Shown one piece after another: positions 52,181 to 61,067 of a stretch of 64,000 nucleotides of DNA (its first letter is position 1; every line of letters begins with the position of its first letter). Under the pieces are notes generated by a model. It did no database searches, was not told the origin of the DNA, and was given only the letters and a program-made list of their open reading frames with translations. Location: the NCBI RefSeq assembly GCF_038561955.2, contig NZ_CP138333.2:310001-374000 (forward strand), in the 5' to 3' direction. This stretch comes from Salinicoccus sp. Bachu38. Lineage in GTDB: Bacteria > Bacillota > Bacilli > Staphylococcales > Salinicoccaceae. A program made the translations under genes and the position numbers.

Positions 52181-53359
52181 ATGAATGAAAACATGGGCAA
52201 AAGACAGCTGGTCCTCCAGACATTCAGCCTGCTGGCTGGATTCATGGTATGGACACTGCTGGCTCCACTATTCCCGGAAATTGTAGAGGATATACCGGAA
52301 GCTGCCGAACAGCAGGCGCTTATCGTTGCACTGCCGGTGATACTGGGGTCCATATTGCGTATACCTTTCGGCATATTTGCCAATAAGATAGGAGCACGCA
52401 TCGTATTCCTGTTCAGTTTCATATTCCTGCTGATTCCCGTATTCTATCTGAGCGTTGCATCCACACCGATGGATCTGATGATAGCAGCCGTATTCCTCGG
52501 CATCGGTGGTGCGACATTCAGCATCGGCGTGACAAGTCTTCCCAAATACTATCCGAAAGAGAAGCATGGCTTCGTCAACGGTGTATACGGCATGGGCAAC
52601 ATCGGTACTGCGGTGACGAGCTTCGGTGCACCCGCACTGGCCCTCGCCTTCGGTGGCTGGCAGGCGGCAGTGCAGACATATCTCGTCGTACTGGCACTCT
52701 TCGCCATCCTGCAGTTCATATTTGGAGACAAGCAGGAGAAGAAGGTCAATCTGCCACTCGGGAAACAGTTCAATGAAGTCATCAGGGACTATAAGTTCTA
52801 CTTCTTCAACCTGTGGTACTTCATCACATTTGGCGCATTTGTGGCCTTTGGTCTCTTCCTGCCGGGATTCCTTACAGACGAGGCACTGTTTGGACTGACA
52901 ACGCTCGACGCCGGCGTCAGGACGGCGGTATTCATCGTCATAGCCACACTGCTCAGGCCTGTCGGTGGACTGATCGGGGACAAGTTCAATGCACTGCATG
53001 CCCTGATCATCACATTCATCGGGCTGACCCTATCCGGTCTGCTGCTGGCATTTACGTATAACTTCATCTTCCTGTTTACAGCCGGCTGTCTGCTGGCTGC
53101 GGTATGCGCAGGAATCGGGAACGGACTCGTATTCAAATTCGTTCCGACATACTTCTCGAAACAGGCGGGCATCAGCAATGGCTTTGTGGCCATGATGGGC
53201 GGGCTGGGCGGCTTCTTCCCGCCGATCGTCATCGATCAGACGCACAGCATGACGGGAAGCTACGCCCTGGGGTTCATACTCCTGTCCGTCTTCTGTGTCA
53301 TCGCCCTGTTTACAATGTTCTACATGAATAGTACTCTTAAGAAAAATGAACTGGTATGA
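52181..53359 (+). CDS. narT: nitrate/nitrite transporter NarT (MFS, NNP family)
   Basis: A 392-residue 12-helix transporter of the nitrate/nitrite porter family. The first half has GSILRIPFGIFANKIGARIVF, with the Arg that contacts nitrate, and the NNP glycine-rich element GIGGATFSIGVTSLPKYYPKEKHG; the second half has AAVCAGIGNGLVFKFVPTYFSKQAG. S. carnosus NarT takes up nitrate under anaerobic control of NreC. ATG 52181 follows TGAGG. moeB begins 10 bases after its stop, so the transporter is probably cotranscribed with moeB and moaB. Confidence 0.95.
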   Translation: MNENMGKRQLVLQTFSLLAGFMVWTLLAPLFPEIVEDIPEAAEQQALIVALPVILGSILRIPFGIFANKIGARIVFLFSFIFLLIPVFYLSVASTPMDLMIAAVFLGIGGATFSIGVTSLPKYYPKEKHGFVNGVYGMGNIGTAVTSFGAPALALAFGGWQAAVQTYLVVLALFAILQFIFGDKQEKKVNLPLGKQFNEVIRDYKFYFFNLWYFITFGAFVAFGLFLPGFLTDEALFGLTTLDAGVRTAVFIVIATLLRPVGGLIGDKFNALHALIITFIGLTLSGLLLAFTYNFIFLFTAGCLLAAVCAGIGNGLVFKFVPTYFSKQAGISNGFVAMMGGLGGFFPPIVIDQTHSMTGSYALGFILLSVFCVIALFTMFYMNSTLKKNELV

Positions 53360-53369
53360 GAGTGATAAT

Positions 53370-54371
53370 ATGGAACGCTATTCCAGACAGATACTTTATA
53401 ACAGAATAGGATTGGAAGGACAGCGCCTCATCGCGTCCCGGACGGTACTCATCGTCGGGACGGGGGCGCTTGGTTCTCTTTCAAGCGAATTGCTGGCGCG
53501 TGCAGGGATAGGAAAACTCATACTGATCGATCGGGATTATGTGGAACATTCCAATCTGCAGCGCCAGACGCTGTACACAGAAAGTGATGCGGATGAAAAG
53601 AAGCCGAAAGTGATCGCGGCCAGGGAACGGCTGCTGGAAATACGGCCGAATCTTGAAATCGATGCCCACATCGCACATTGCGACGGGCCGCTTCTCGAGA
53701 GCCTCGCCGAAGAGGCGGACCTGCTTTTGGACGGCACCGACAATTTCGATACGCGCCTTCTGATCAATGATGTGGCCTACAAGTACGGCAAGCCATGGGT
53801 GTATGCCGCATGTGTGGAAGCATCCTACAGCAGCTGCGGTTTTGTACCTGGCGCAACACCGTGCTACCGCTGTCTCGTTCCGGTCCTGCCGACCACCACA
53901 TTGACATGTGACACAGCGGGCATCATTGCACCGGCTGTCCAGATGGCTGTGGCCGAGCAGGTCACCACTGCCCTGAAGATACTGACCGGGCAGTACGAAG
54001 CACCCTATTACATGCGCATCGGAAACGTGTGGGATATGGAGCATATGAAATACCGCATCGACGGCATGAAAGAGGCGCATTGTGATACGTGCGGGGAAGC
54101 CCCCGCCTATCCGGCCCTCGACATGAAGGCCGACGTGGCGATGCGCCTGTGCGGGAGGGATACGGTCCAGGTGATGGATGACCGCATTACGGAAGCGGCG
54201 GTGGACCATGCGTTGGACCACCTTGGTACGGATGTGAACCGCACGCCGTACTTCAGGGAATTCCATTATGATGGCTACCGTTTCGTATGCTTCAAGAACG
54301 GACGGCTGCTGATTCATGGACTGGATGAAATGAACAAGGCGAAAACACTCGTCAATCAACTGTTTGGCTAG
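53370..54371 (+). CDS. moeB: molybdopterin synthase adenylyltransferase MoeB
   Basis: A 333-residue ThiF/MoeB family enzyme that adenylates the C-terminal glycine of MoaD before sulfur transfer. ATP loop VLIVGTGALGSLSSELL (residues 29-45), RDYVEHSNLQRQ and DNFDTRLLIND are typical. The zinc cysteines lie in CYRC and CDTCG. A C-terminal extension of about 90 residues after the core, without a rhodanese active cysteine, is diverged. I chose ATG 53370, where the product begins MERYSRQILY as in the family; the ribosome site (GAGAGTGAT) is weak and coupling to narT is likely. Confidence 0.93.
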   Translation: MERYSRQILYNRIGLEGQRLIASRTVLIVGTGALGSLSSELLARAGIGKLILIDRDYVEHSNLQRQTLYTESDADEKKPKVIAARERLLEIRPNLEIDAHIAHCDGPLLESLAEEADLLLDGTDNFDTRLLINDVAYKYGKPWVYAACVEASYSSCGFVPGATPCYRCLVPVLPTTTLTCDTAGIIAPAVQMAVAEQVTTALKILTGQYEAPYYMRIGNVWDMEHMKYRIDGMKEAHCDTCGEAPAYPALDMKADVAMRLCGRDTVQVMDDRITEAAVDHALDHLGTDVNRTPYFREFHYDGYRFVCFKNGRLLIHGLDEMNKAKTLVNQLFG

Positions 54372-54381
54372 GAGGATACTT

Positions 54382-54882
54382 ATGAGCATCGTCGGCAGAA
54401 TTGATCGGGATATTACGGTGGGCGTCATCACAATCAGTGATACGCGGACGAAGGATACTGACAAGGGCGGACGCCAGGTCATGCATCATCTGGAGCAGCT
54501 GAACACTGTCCTCGGGGAGTCGGATTACAGGATTGTAAAGGATGATGCGGGGGAAATCACCGAGGCCATCCAGCATATGGTGGACCGCGGGCTGGATGCG
54601 ATCATTACGACCGGGGGCACGGGCATCGCCCGCCGGGATGTCACGATCGAGGCGCTGCGTCCGCTGTTCGACAAGGAAATTGAAGGATTTGGTGAAATCT
54701 TCAGGATGCTGAGTTTCACCGAAGATATCGGCTCGCGCAGCATCCTCTCCCGGGCCGTCGCCGGGACTGTGGACCGGACGGTCATCTTTGCACTGCCCGG
54801 CTCGACGGGAGCGGTGAAACTGGGGATGGAGCGGCTGATCGTGCCTGAACTGAACCATTTTGTACATGAACTCAACAAATAA
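54382..54882 (+). CDS. moaB: molybdenum cofactor biosynthesis protein MoaB
   Basis: A 166-residue MoaB/MogA family protein, which in Gram-positive bacteria adenylates molybdopterin before metal insertion by MoeA. Conserved motifs are VGVITISDTRTKDTDKGG at the start, TTGGTGIARRDVT near residue 76, and ALPGSTGAVKLGMERLI near the end. ATG 54382 follows AGGAGG. It follows moeB by 10 bases. Its stop codon lies inside the perfect palindromic terminator shared with moaC. Confidence 0.95.
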   Translation: MSIVGRIDRDITVGVITISDTRTKDTDKGGRQVMHHLEQLNTVLGESDYRIVKDDAGEITEAIQHMVDRGLDAIITTGGTGIARRDVTIEALRPLFDKEIEGFGEIFRMLSFTEDIGSRSILSRAVAGTVDRTVIFALPGSTGAVKLGMERLIVPELNHFVHELNK

Positions 54883-54910
54883 AGCGTGCCCCCGGGGGCA
54901 CGCTTTATTT
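54877..54910. terminator. perfect 34-base palindromic terminator between moaB and moaC
   Basis: AAATAAAGCGTGCCCCC is followed directly by its exact reverse complement. It carries the stop codons of both convergent genes (54880-54882 and 54905-54907). Confidence 0.92.
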
Positions 54911-55387
54911 GTCTATATGATAGTTTCCGGACTTTCCTCCGGTTTTTGACAGGAGTGCCGTCTCATGTATGACCATGCCCTTGTCGATGGCTTTGCACAT
55001 ATCATAGACGGTGAGGGCGGCAGCGCTGGCGGCAGTCAGTGCCTCCATCTCCACGCCTGTACGCCCGGTCGTCCTGACCGTCGCCTCGATATGGAGGAAA
55101 TGCCCCTCCTCAAGGTCCCAATGGAATGATATGTCGATACCGGACAGGGGCAGCGGGTGGCACATCGGAATGATCTGATGTGTATTTTTGGCCGCCATGA
55201 TGCCGGCAACCTGTGCGACGGACAGGACATCGCCCTTTTTGACCGTGCCGTCGGCAATCGCCTGATGGATTTCTTCAGTCACGCCGAGGATGCTTCTGGC
55301 AACGGCTGTACGGGTCGTCACTTCCTTATCCGATACATCGACCATGCGGGCTCTGCCCTCCTGGTTGAAATGAGTGAATTCCGACAT
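54905..55387 (-). CDS. moaC: cyclic pyranopterin monophosphate synthase MoaC
   Basis: A 160-residue enzyme that completes the conversion started by MoaA, giving cyclic pyranopterin monophosphate. The family core is complete: [13 protein letters not shown], the [14 protein letters not shown] substrate loop, and [23 protein letters not shown]. Lys in the KSGNYHI tail is also expected. The ATG at 55387 follows AAGGAAG; the ORF continues much further upstream but that is shadow of moeA. It lies in reverse orientation between moaB and moeA, convergent with the first and divergent from the second (62-base gap). Confidence 0.95.
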   Translation of the reverse strand: MSEFTHFNQEGRARMVDVSDKEVTTRTAVARSILGVTEEIHQAIADGTVKKGDVLSVAQVAGIMAAKNTHQIIPMCHPLPLSGIDISFHWDLEEGHFLHIEATVRTTGRTGVEMEALTAASAAALTVYDMCKAIDKGMVIHETALLSKTGGKSGNYHIDK

Positions 55388-55449
55388 TTGAATCTTCCTT
55401 TCTAGTACAATGAGTATAACAGAATCCACAAGATGAAAGTAGTGATGAA

Positions 55450-56706
55450 ATGAATCTGAATCGTACACCCATCCCCGTGACGGAAGCGGTGGATAGAGTG
55501 GTCGACCGCATAAGACCTCTGTCGGTGGAAACGGTATCCCATACAGAAAGCTATGGCCGTATTCTTGGTGAAGATCTGAAGGCGACCATGGATGTGCCGC
55601 TGTTCGACAAGTCCGCGATGGACGGTTTTGCCATCCGCGCTGAAGATAGTGCGGGGGCGTCCGGGGAAAACAGGATCGAATTTGATGTTGTCGCCGAGGT
55701 GCCGGCCGGATCCACAAGCGACTATGAATTGAAGCAGAATGAAGCATTCCGCATCATGACGGGTGCTCCGGTGCCTGAGAGTGCGGATGCCGTGGTCATG
55801 TTTGAACAGACGCGGCAGGCGGGAAATACATTTACTGTAAGGAAAGCATTCGAGGCTGGAGAAAACATCGCAATCAGGGGCGAGGAATGCAAAGAGGGCG
55901 AGGTCATCGTGCCGCGGGGCACCTTCATCAATCCGGGTGCCGTAGCGACGCTTGCGACATTCGGCTACAAGCATGTGAAGGTATACCGGCAGCCGGTCGT
56001 CGGGATACTTGCGACCGGCAGCGAGCTGGTCGATATCGACGCCCCGCTTGAGCCCGGGAAGATACGGAATTCCAACGGACCAATGATCCTGAGCCAGCTG
56101 AAACGGATGAATATGGAGGGGCGGATGTATGCCCTCGAGGCGGATGACTTCGAAGCCCTCCTTGCAAGGGTGAAGGAGATGCTTGGGGAAGTGGATGCGA
56201 TCATCACCACCGGCGGTGTATCGGTCGGAGACTATGACCACCTTCCAAAGCTCTACGAGGCACTGGGGGCTGTGGAGCTGTTCAATAAGGTCGGCATGCG
56301 GCCCGGCAGCGTCACCACGATAAGCATGCTTGAAGGCACGCCGCTCTTTGGTCTGAGCGGGAATCCGTCCGCCTGCTACACCGGGTTCGAACTGTTTGCA
56401 AGACCGGCCCTCCTGAAGATGATGGGGCACGACCGTATCCATGCCCCCATCCTTGATGCGGTGCTTGACGGTGACTTCAAAAAGGCGAACCCCTTCACCC
56501 GCTTCGTCCGGGCGGAGATTGACTATCGTGACGGCCAGGTATATGCCAGCCCGGCCGGGTTCAACAAATCGAATGCAGTCACTTCCATTGCAAGAAGCAA
56601 CGGCATCATCGTGCTGCCGGGCGGGACGAGAGGCTACGAAAAAGGGGACGGTGTCCAAGTGATGATGACCGACATGACGACCGGCACCACACGTTTCGAG
56701 CTATGA
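55450..56706 (+). CDS. moeA: molybdopterin molybdenumtransferase MoeA
   Basis: A 418-residue enzyme that inserts molybdate into adenylylated molybdopterin. It has [17 protein letters not shown] near residue 55, [19 protein letters not shown] near 100, [25 protein letters not shown] near 188, and [12 protein letters not shown] in the MoCF domain. The start follows a weak GAAAGTAGTGATG. It overlaps the mobB start (ATGA) and leads moeA-mobB-moaE-moaD-mobA-moaA, all packed with overlaps or gaps of under 15 bases. Confidence 0.96.
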   Translation: MNLNRTPIPVTEAVDRVVDRIRPLSVETVSHTESYGRILGEDLKATMDVPLFDKSAMDGFAIRAEDSAGASGENRIEFDVVAEVPAGSTSDYELKQNEAFRIMTGAPVPESADAVVMFEQTRQAGNTFTVRKAFEAGENIAIRGEECKEGEVIVPRGTFINPGAVATLATFGYKHVKVYRQPVVGILATGSELVDIDAPLEPGKIRNSNGPMILSQLKRMNMEGRMYALEADDFEALLARVKEMLGEVDAIITTGGVSVGDYDHLPKLYEALGAVELFNKVGMRPGSVTTISMLEGTPLFGLSGNPSACYTGFELFARPALLKMMGHDRIHAPILDAVLDGDFKKANPFTRFVRAEIDYRDGQVYASPAGFNKSNAVTSIARSNGIIVLPGGTRGYEKGDGVQVMMTDMTTGTTRFEL

Positions 56707-57170
56707 AGGTCCTGCAGGTCGTCGGCTTCAAGAACACCGGAAAGACGACCCTGATCCGGCACATGGTGGCACTGCTGAAATCAAAAGGCAGAAGTGTGGC
56801 GGTCATCAAGCACCATCATCTGGACCAGGGCGTCATCGATGAAAATACGGATACCGGCAAGTTCCTCTCGGAAGGTGCGGATGTCACGATACTCAATACA
56901 CCGAACATGACGATGCGGACAGAAAATTTGCAGCCGGCCCTGGACGAGCAGATTGCGCAGCTTTCCGAAGATGTAGATGTACTATTGATAGAAGGGTACA
57001 AGCGTGCGGAATACCCCAAGATTGTATTGATCCATTCTTTCACTGATGGTCACACAAATGTAGATAAAATAGGGATTCGGAATGTTTTAAAGCATGCAGA
57101 TATGCGGTATGATGAGGGTAATATTATCCAATGGTTTGACGAATGGAGTTCTGACGATGAAACAGTTTGA
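56703..57170 (+). CDS. mobB: molybdopterin-guanine dinucleotide biosynthesis adaptor MobB
   Basis: A 155-residue GTP-binding accessory protein that helps MobA attach GMP. P-loop GFKNTGKTTLIRH lies at the N-terminus and the family segment VIKHHHLDQGVIDENTDTGKFLSEGAD follows, ending with DVLLIEGYKRAEYPKI. It overlaps moeA by 4 bases and moaE by 14 bases. bis-MGD is the form NarG needs, so the presence of MobA and MobB fits the neighbouring nitrate reductase. Confidence 0.94.
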   Translation: MKVLQVVGFKNTGKTTLIRHMVALLKSKGRSVAVIKHHHLDQGVIDENTDTGKFLSEGADVTILNTPNMTMRTENLQPALDEQIAQLSEDVDVLLIEGYKRAEYPKIVLIHSFTDGHTNVDKIGIRNVLKHADMRYDEGNIIQWFDEWSSDDETV

Positions 57171-57600
57171 AGTAGTCGAAGCGCCGATTGACATCAATCG
57201 GTATCATGAATATACGATAGATGAAAAGCAGGGGGCCGTCTGCATGTTCACCGGCCACGTCAGGGAATGGACGAAAGGGACGCGCACCGTCCACCTGGAG
57301 TATGAAGCCTACAAACCGATGGCGGAGAAGAAGCTCGCCCAGATCGGGGACGAGATCAGTGAACGCTGGCCGGGAGTCAGGACGACGATTGCACATCGTG
57401 TCGGCAAGCTTGAAATTTCGGATATCGCAGTCGTCATTGTGACCAGCGCCCCGCATAGGAAAGACAGCTACCGCGCCAATGAATATGCAATCGAACGCAT
57501 CAAGGAAATCGTCCCCATCTGGAAGAAGGAAGTATGGGAAGACGGAGAGGAATGGATGGGTGACCAGCGCCAGTACCATCCAAGCTTGGAGGAGAAATGA
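57157..57600 (+). CDS. moaE: molybdopterin synthase large subunit MoaE
   Basis: A 147-residue catalytic subunit of molybdopterin synthase. The start region MFTGHVREWTKGTRTVHLEYEAY is standard, and HRVGKLEISDIAVVIVTSAPHRK with the later IKEIVPIWKKE holds the active-site lysines. ATG 57157 (GGAG 8 bases ahead) lies in the end of mobB; an upstream in-frame ATG at 57094 is in mobB. moaD begins one base after its stop codon, consistent with equal production of the two subunits. Confidence 0.95.
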   Translation: MKQFEVVEAPIDINRYHEYTIDEKQGAVCMFTGHVREWTKGTRTVHLEYEAYKPMAEKKLAQIGDEISERWPGVRTTIAHRVGKLEISDIAVVIVTSAPHRKDSYRANEYAIERIKEIVPIWKKEVWEDGEEWMGDQRQYHPSLEEK

Positions 57601-57601
57601 T

Positions 57602-57835
57602 ATGAAAGTAATGCTGTTTGCAGGACTGAAGGAAAAGACCGGCGAAAGCCGCATCATACTGGATACGCCCGGTGCCATGACGGCGGGCGAACTGAAGCAG
57701 GCGATATACACACAGTTCCCATCACTCGAGGGGGACGTGTTCCAGGTGGCCTGCAACGAGTCCTTCGTGAAGGACGATCAGATGGTAAATGAAGACGATG
57801 AGGTTGCACTGATTCCACCAGTGAGTGGCGGATGA
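57602..57835 (+). CDS. moaD: molybdopterin synthase sulfur carrier MoaD
   Basis: A 77-residue ubiquitin-fold protein ending PPVSGG; the terminal Gly-Gly is adenylated by MoeB and then carries the thiocarboxylate sulfur. ATG 57602 follows GGAGAAATG with GAGG near. The stop overlaps the mobA start (ATGA). Length and the N-terminal MKVMLFAGLKEKTG are typical. It depends on MoaE, the gene just before. Confidence 0.95.
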   Translation: MKVMLFAGLKEKTGESRIILDTPGAMTAGELKQAIYTQFPSLEGDVFQVACNESFVKDDQMVNEDDEVALIPPVSGG

Positions 57836-58410
57836 CAGAGACGATCGGCGTCGTATTGGCAGGCGGCAATTCGACGCGTTTTGGAGAGGACAAGGCATTC
57901 TTCGTACTCGATGGCAAGCCGATGTACAAACATGCAGCTGATGCCCTTGAGCAGTCCGGCGTATGTGATCGCGTAGTCGTCAGCACGAATGACCGTCTGA
58001 AGACATGTTTCAGTGACTATCAGACAGTTGTGGACCACCCGGATTTCCGGGACCGGGGCCCCCTCGGGGGACTTTATGCACTATCGGAATCCTTTCCCGG
58101 ATGCAGGCTGCTCGTTGTGACATGCGACACCCCGTATGTTTCACCGGCATGGCTCCGCATTCTGCACGGCCGGGCGGTCGACCACGATGAGGCAATCATC
58201 GTCACGAGGGAAGCGGAACGTCTCCACCCGCTCATTGCGGTGTACCAGGGAAGGCACCTCTCCGAAACCGTGAGACAGCTGCTGGAAGAAAACCGGCTGA
58301 GCATGCGCGCTTTATTTGAAGAGAGGGAAAAGATCGAAGTGGATGCAGCTCTTCATGACATCGACAGCGGAACGTTCATCAATATAAACAGAAAGACGGA
58401 CATTCACTGA
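57832..58410 (+). CDS. mobA: molybdenum cofactor guanylyltransferase MobA
   Basis: A 192-residue nucleotidyltransferase that joins GMP to Mo-molybdopterin. The GTP-binding signature LAGGNSTRFGEDKAFF is at residues 8-23, DHPDFRDRGPLGGLYA near 63, and VVTCDTPYVSPAW near 86 with the metal Asp. It overlaps moaD by 4 bases; moaA starts 12 bases after its stop behind GAGGAGG. Confidence 0.95.
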   Translation: MTETIGVVLAGGNSTRFGEDKAFFVLDGKPMYKHAADALEQSGVCDRVVVSTNDRLKTCFSDYQTVVDHPDFRDRGPLGGLYALSESFPGCRLLVVTCDTPYVSPAWLRILHGRAVDHDEAIIVTREAERLHPLIAVYQGRHLSETVRQLLEENRLSMRALFEEREKIEVDAALHDIDSGTFININRKTDIH

Positions 58411-58422
58411 GGAGGAATACTT

Positions 58423-59445
58423 ATGGTGGAAAGCATTACAGACAAATTTGGCAGACCAATCCGGGATTTGAGGATATCAGTGACTGACCGTTGCAACTTC
58501 AGGTGCCGCTACTGCATGCCGAAGGAGATTTTTGGGGACGATTTCGAATTCATGAAGAAGGATGAGCTCCTGTCTTTTGAAGAATTGGAGCGCATCGCAA
58601 AGATCTATGCTTCACTCGGTGTCAAAAAGCTGCGGATTACAGGCGGGGAGCCCCTCCTGAGGCGGGACCTGCACGAACTGATCGAGCGACTTGACAGGAT
58701 AGACGGCATCGAAGACATCGGGATGACGACAAACGGACTGTTGCTCAAGAAGCATGGTAAGAAGTTGTATGATGCCGGATTGAGAAGACTCAACATCAGC
58801 CTTGACGCCATGGATGACGACCTGTTCGGCCAGATCAATGACCGCGGCATCGGTACCTCCAGGATCATCGAGCAGATCGAGTATGCCCTGTCGCTCGGCT
58901 TTGAAATAAAGATCAACATGGTCGTCCAGAAAGGGTTGAACGAACATGAGATACTGCCGATGGCCCGGTTCTTCAAGACGATGCCCGTCACCCTGAGGTT
59001 TATAGAATTCATGGATGTGGGTAATGATAATGGCTGGAACTTTGATAAGGTAATCACGAAAAAGGAGATCCTCACCATGCTGGAGGAGGAGTTCGATATC
59101 GAACCCCTGAATCCTGCCTACTATGGTGAAGTCGCAAAAGTCTACCGCCACAAGGATGCAGAATCCTACCTCGGTTTCATTACGAGCGTGTCGGAAAGCT
59201 TCTGTTCCACGTGTACGCGCGCACGGCTTTCATCGGACGGCAAGTTCTATGGCTGCCTGTTCGCCGTGGACGGTTTCGACATCAAGCAGATTATGCGGGC
59301 AGGCATCTCGGACGCTGAACTGGTTGAAGTACTGACGGGTGTATGGAATAAGAGGGATGACCGTTATTCGGATCTCAGAACGGAAATTACAGCGGAAAAC
59401 CGGCGCAAACGAAACAAAATCAATATGAGCTATATAGGCGGCTGA
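58423..59445 (+). CDS. moaA: GTP 3',8-cyclase MoaA (radical SAM)
   Basis: A 340-residue radical SAM enzyme for the first step of molybdopterin synthesis. N-terminal [4Fe-4S]: Cys24-x3-Cys28-x2-Cys31 ([12 protein letters not shown]). The second, GTP-binding cluster is [18 protein letters not shown] near residue 260. The protein ends YIGG, and the Gly-Gly tail is needed in trans for activity. ATG 58423 follows GAGGAGG. It is the last gene of the Moco operon, followed by a terminator-like hairpin only 20 bases before cydD. Confidence 0.97.
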   Translation: MVESITDKFGRPIRDLRISVTDRCNFRCRYCMPKEIFGDDFEFMKKDELLSFEELERIAKIYASLGVKKLRITGGEPLLRRDLHELIERLDRIDGIEDIGMTTNGLLLKKHGKKLYDAGLRRLNISLDAMDDDLFGQINDRGIGTSRIIEQIEYALSLGFEIKINMVVQKGLNEHEILPMARFFKTMPVTLRFIEFMDVGNDNGWNFDKVITKKEILTMLEEEFDIEPLNPAYYGEVAKVYRHKDAESYLGFITSVSESFCSTCTRARLSSDGKFYGCLFAVDGFDIKQIMRAGISDAELVEVLTGVWNKRDDRYSDLRTEITAENRRKRNKINMSYIGG

Positions 59446-59447
59446 GG

Positions 59448-59475
59448 AAACGTGAAGTATACCTTCACGTTTTTT
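59448..59475 (+). terminator. terminator between moaA and cydD
   Basis: AAACGTGAAG pairs with CTTCACGTTT, then TTTTG. cydD starts only 20 bases later, so no complete promoter fits between them. Confidence 0.85.
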
Positions 59476-59495
59476 GTCGATAGGAAGGAAAAATT

Positions 59496-61067
59496 ATGAA
59501 GCTGAACATGCCAATAAAATATCTGATCTTCTACGTCTTCATGTCCGCACTCGGGGTGCTGTCATTCATCATGTTCGGACACTACCTCTCCATGGTGCTT
59601 GAGGATATCGTCATCGAAGGTGCTGCACCGGCTGCTGATGCACTGGTCTGGATTGCCCTGTTCTTCATCCTCTATGCACTACTTTCTGCACTGTACAAAG
59701 TGGTGGGGGCGAGAGTGGCGAATCGAAGGATTGAAGCGCTTACGCACAGGGTGGTGTCAAGGATCGATGACCAGACGCGGAAGCATTCGGAATCGATGCT
59801 CAATGCGATCTTCGTCCACCTCGAGAAGTATCGTCCCTTCGAGAAAGTGTTCATTCCGACCGTCATCCAGACGGCAGTCAAAATCACGGTCATCATCGCT
59901 GCAATGTTCCTGATTCACAGGAATGCAGCCTTCATCATGCTGTTCACGGCGCCGTTCGTGCCACTCTATTATGTACTGGTGGGCCTCCGGACCAAGGACG
60001 AATCCGAGGCGCAGGCCGCTCAGTTCGATGAACTCGGAACATTGTTCCTCAACCTCATCAGAGGGAAGAATACGGTGAAGTATACCGGGGCTGAGAATAC
60101 GGTAATCGCAAAACTCAAGCAGTATAACGAAAGTTATGTCAGGGAGACCATGCATATTCTGAAGTATGCCTTCCAGTCCACATTGATGCTCGAATTCATT
60201 ACGATACTCGGCATCGGGCTGATTGCACTTGAGGTGGGGCTTCAGATCATCATCTTCGATGGCATTACGTTCTATGCGGCCTTCTTCACCCTGTTGCTTG
60301 CGCCTGAATTCTACAATGCACTGAAGGTGCTTGGCATCGAGTTCCACAACGGCAAGCTTTCGCAGGGGCATCTGGAACGGATTGAGGAGTGGCTCGATAC
60401 CGCTTCCGACCGGAGCGACTACAGGACATTCGATGCATCAACGCAGTCGGTTGCACTCCGGAACGTCTCCATCGGCCATGGACAGGGCATGCTGCTGGAA
60501 AATGTCGATATGGCACTGCCGAAGACGGGGTTTGTTGCCATCACCGGACCATCGGGCATCGGCAAAAGTACATTCATACGCACGCTGCTTGGCCTGCATC
60601 GGCCAGAGACGGGCACAGTTGCCCTGTCCGAGGAGGGTGTCGGATACATTTCGGACGAGGTCTACTTCTCCGACACCACCATTCATGAGTATGTATCGGA
60701 TGGTGAATATGAGGAAGCAGATGTCGTCCGTATACTGGATCAGCTCGGGCTGATGGATAGCCTGGACAACCTGGAGGAAGGGATTAACACCCCGATAGTG
60801 AACCACAACATCCCCCTCTCCGGCGGTGAAATCGTCAGGCTGAAGATGGCGAGGGTCCTGATTCGTCGGCCCCGCATCATCCTGATGGACGAGCCGACCG
60901 AATTCCTCGATGCCACGACCGAGGCGCTCATCATGGAACACTTGGCTGAACTCAAACAGGAGGCGGCAATCGTGGCAGTGGTCCACCGCAGGAAACTGCT
61001 GAAAATCGCAGACCGCCACTACACATTCAGCAACAGGCAGATCACCCTCGCGAAAGGGGAGTCATGA
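59496..61067 (+). CDS. cydD: ABC exporter half CydD (cytochrome bd assembly)
   Basis: A 523-residue fused membrane-ATPase protein. Six helices occupy about residues 1-290; the ATPase has Walker A ITGPSGIGKSTFIR near 352, signature PLSGGEIVRLKM near 445, Walker B IILMDEPTEFLD near 466, and VVHRRKLLK with the switch His. The Q-loop Gln is not evident (GYISDEVYF). With CydC it exports reduced thiols/heme and is required for cytochrome bd maturation. The cydAB genes are not in this window. The start follows AGGAAGG. cydC overlaps its end. Confidence 0.88.
   Translation: MKLNMPIKYLIFYVFMSALGVLSFIMFGHYLSMVLEDIVIEGAAPAADALVWIALFFILYALLSALYKVVGARVANRRIEALTHRVVSRIDDQTRKHSESMLNAIFVHLEKYRPFEKVFIPTVIQTAVKITVIIAAMFLIHRNAAFIMLFTAPFVPLYYVLVGLRTKDESEAQAAQFDELGTLFLNLIRGKNTVKYTGAENTVIAKLKQYNESYVRETMHILKYAFQSTLMLEFITILGIGLIALEVGLQIIIFDGITFYAAFFTLLLAPEFYNALKVLGIEFHNGKLSQGHLERIEEWLDTASDRSDYRTFDASTQSVALRNVSIGHGQGMLLENVDMALPKTGFVAITGPSGIGKSTFIRTLLGLHRPETGTVALSEEGVGYISDEVYFSDTTIHEYVSDGEYEEADVVRILDQLGLMDSLDNLEEGINTPIVNHNIPLSGGEIVRLKMARVLIRRPRIILMDEPTEFLDATTEALIMEHLAELKQEAAIVAVVHRRKLLKIADRHYTFSNRQITLAKGES

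Noticed and set aside
55388-55747. Upstream extension of the moaC frame to 55747
   Set aside because: MoaC is complete from 55387 with a good ribosome site; the extension overlaps moeA and has no MoaC homology.
55402-56658. 418-codon reverse-strand ORF opposite moeA
   Set aside because: It mirrors moeA almost exactly, has no ribosome site and no domain; a shadow of a high-GC gene.
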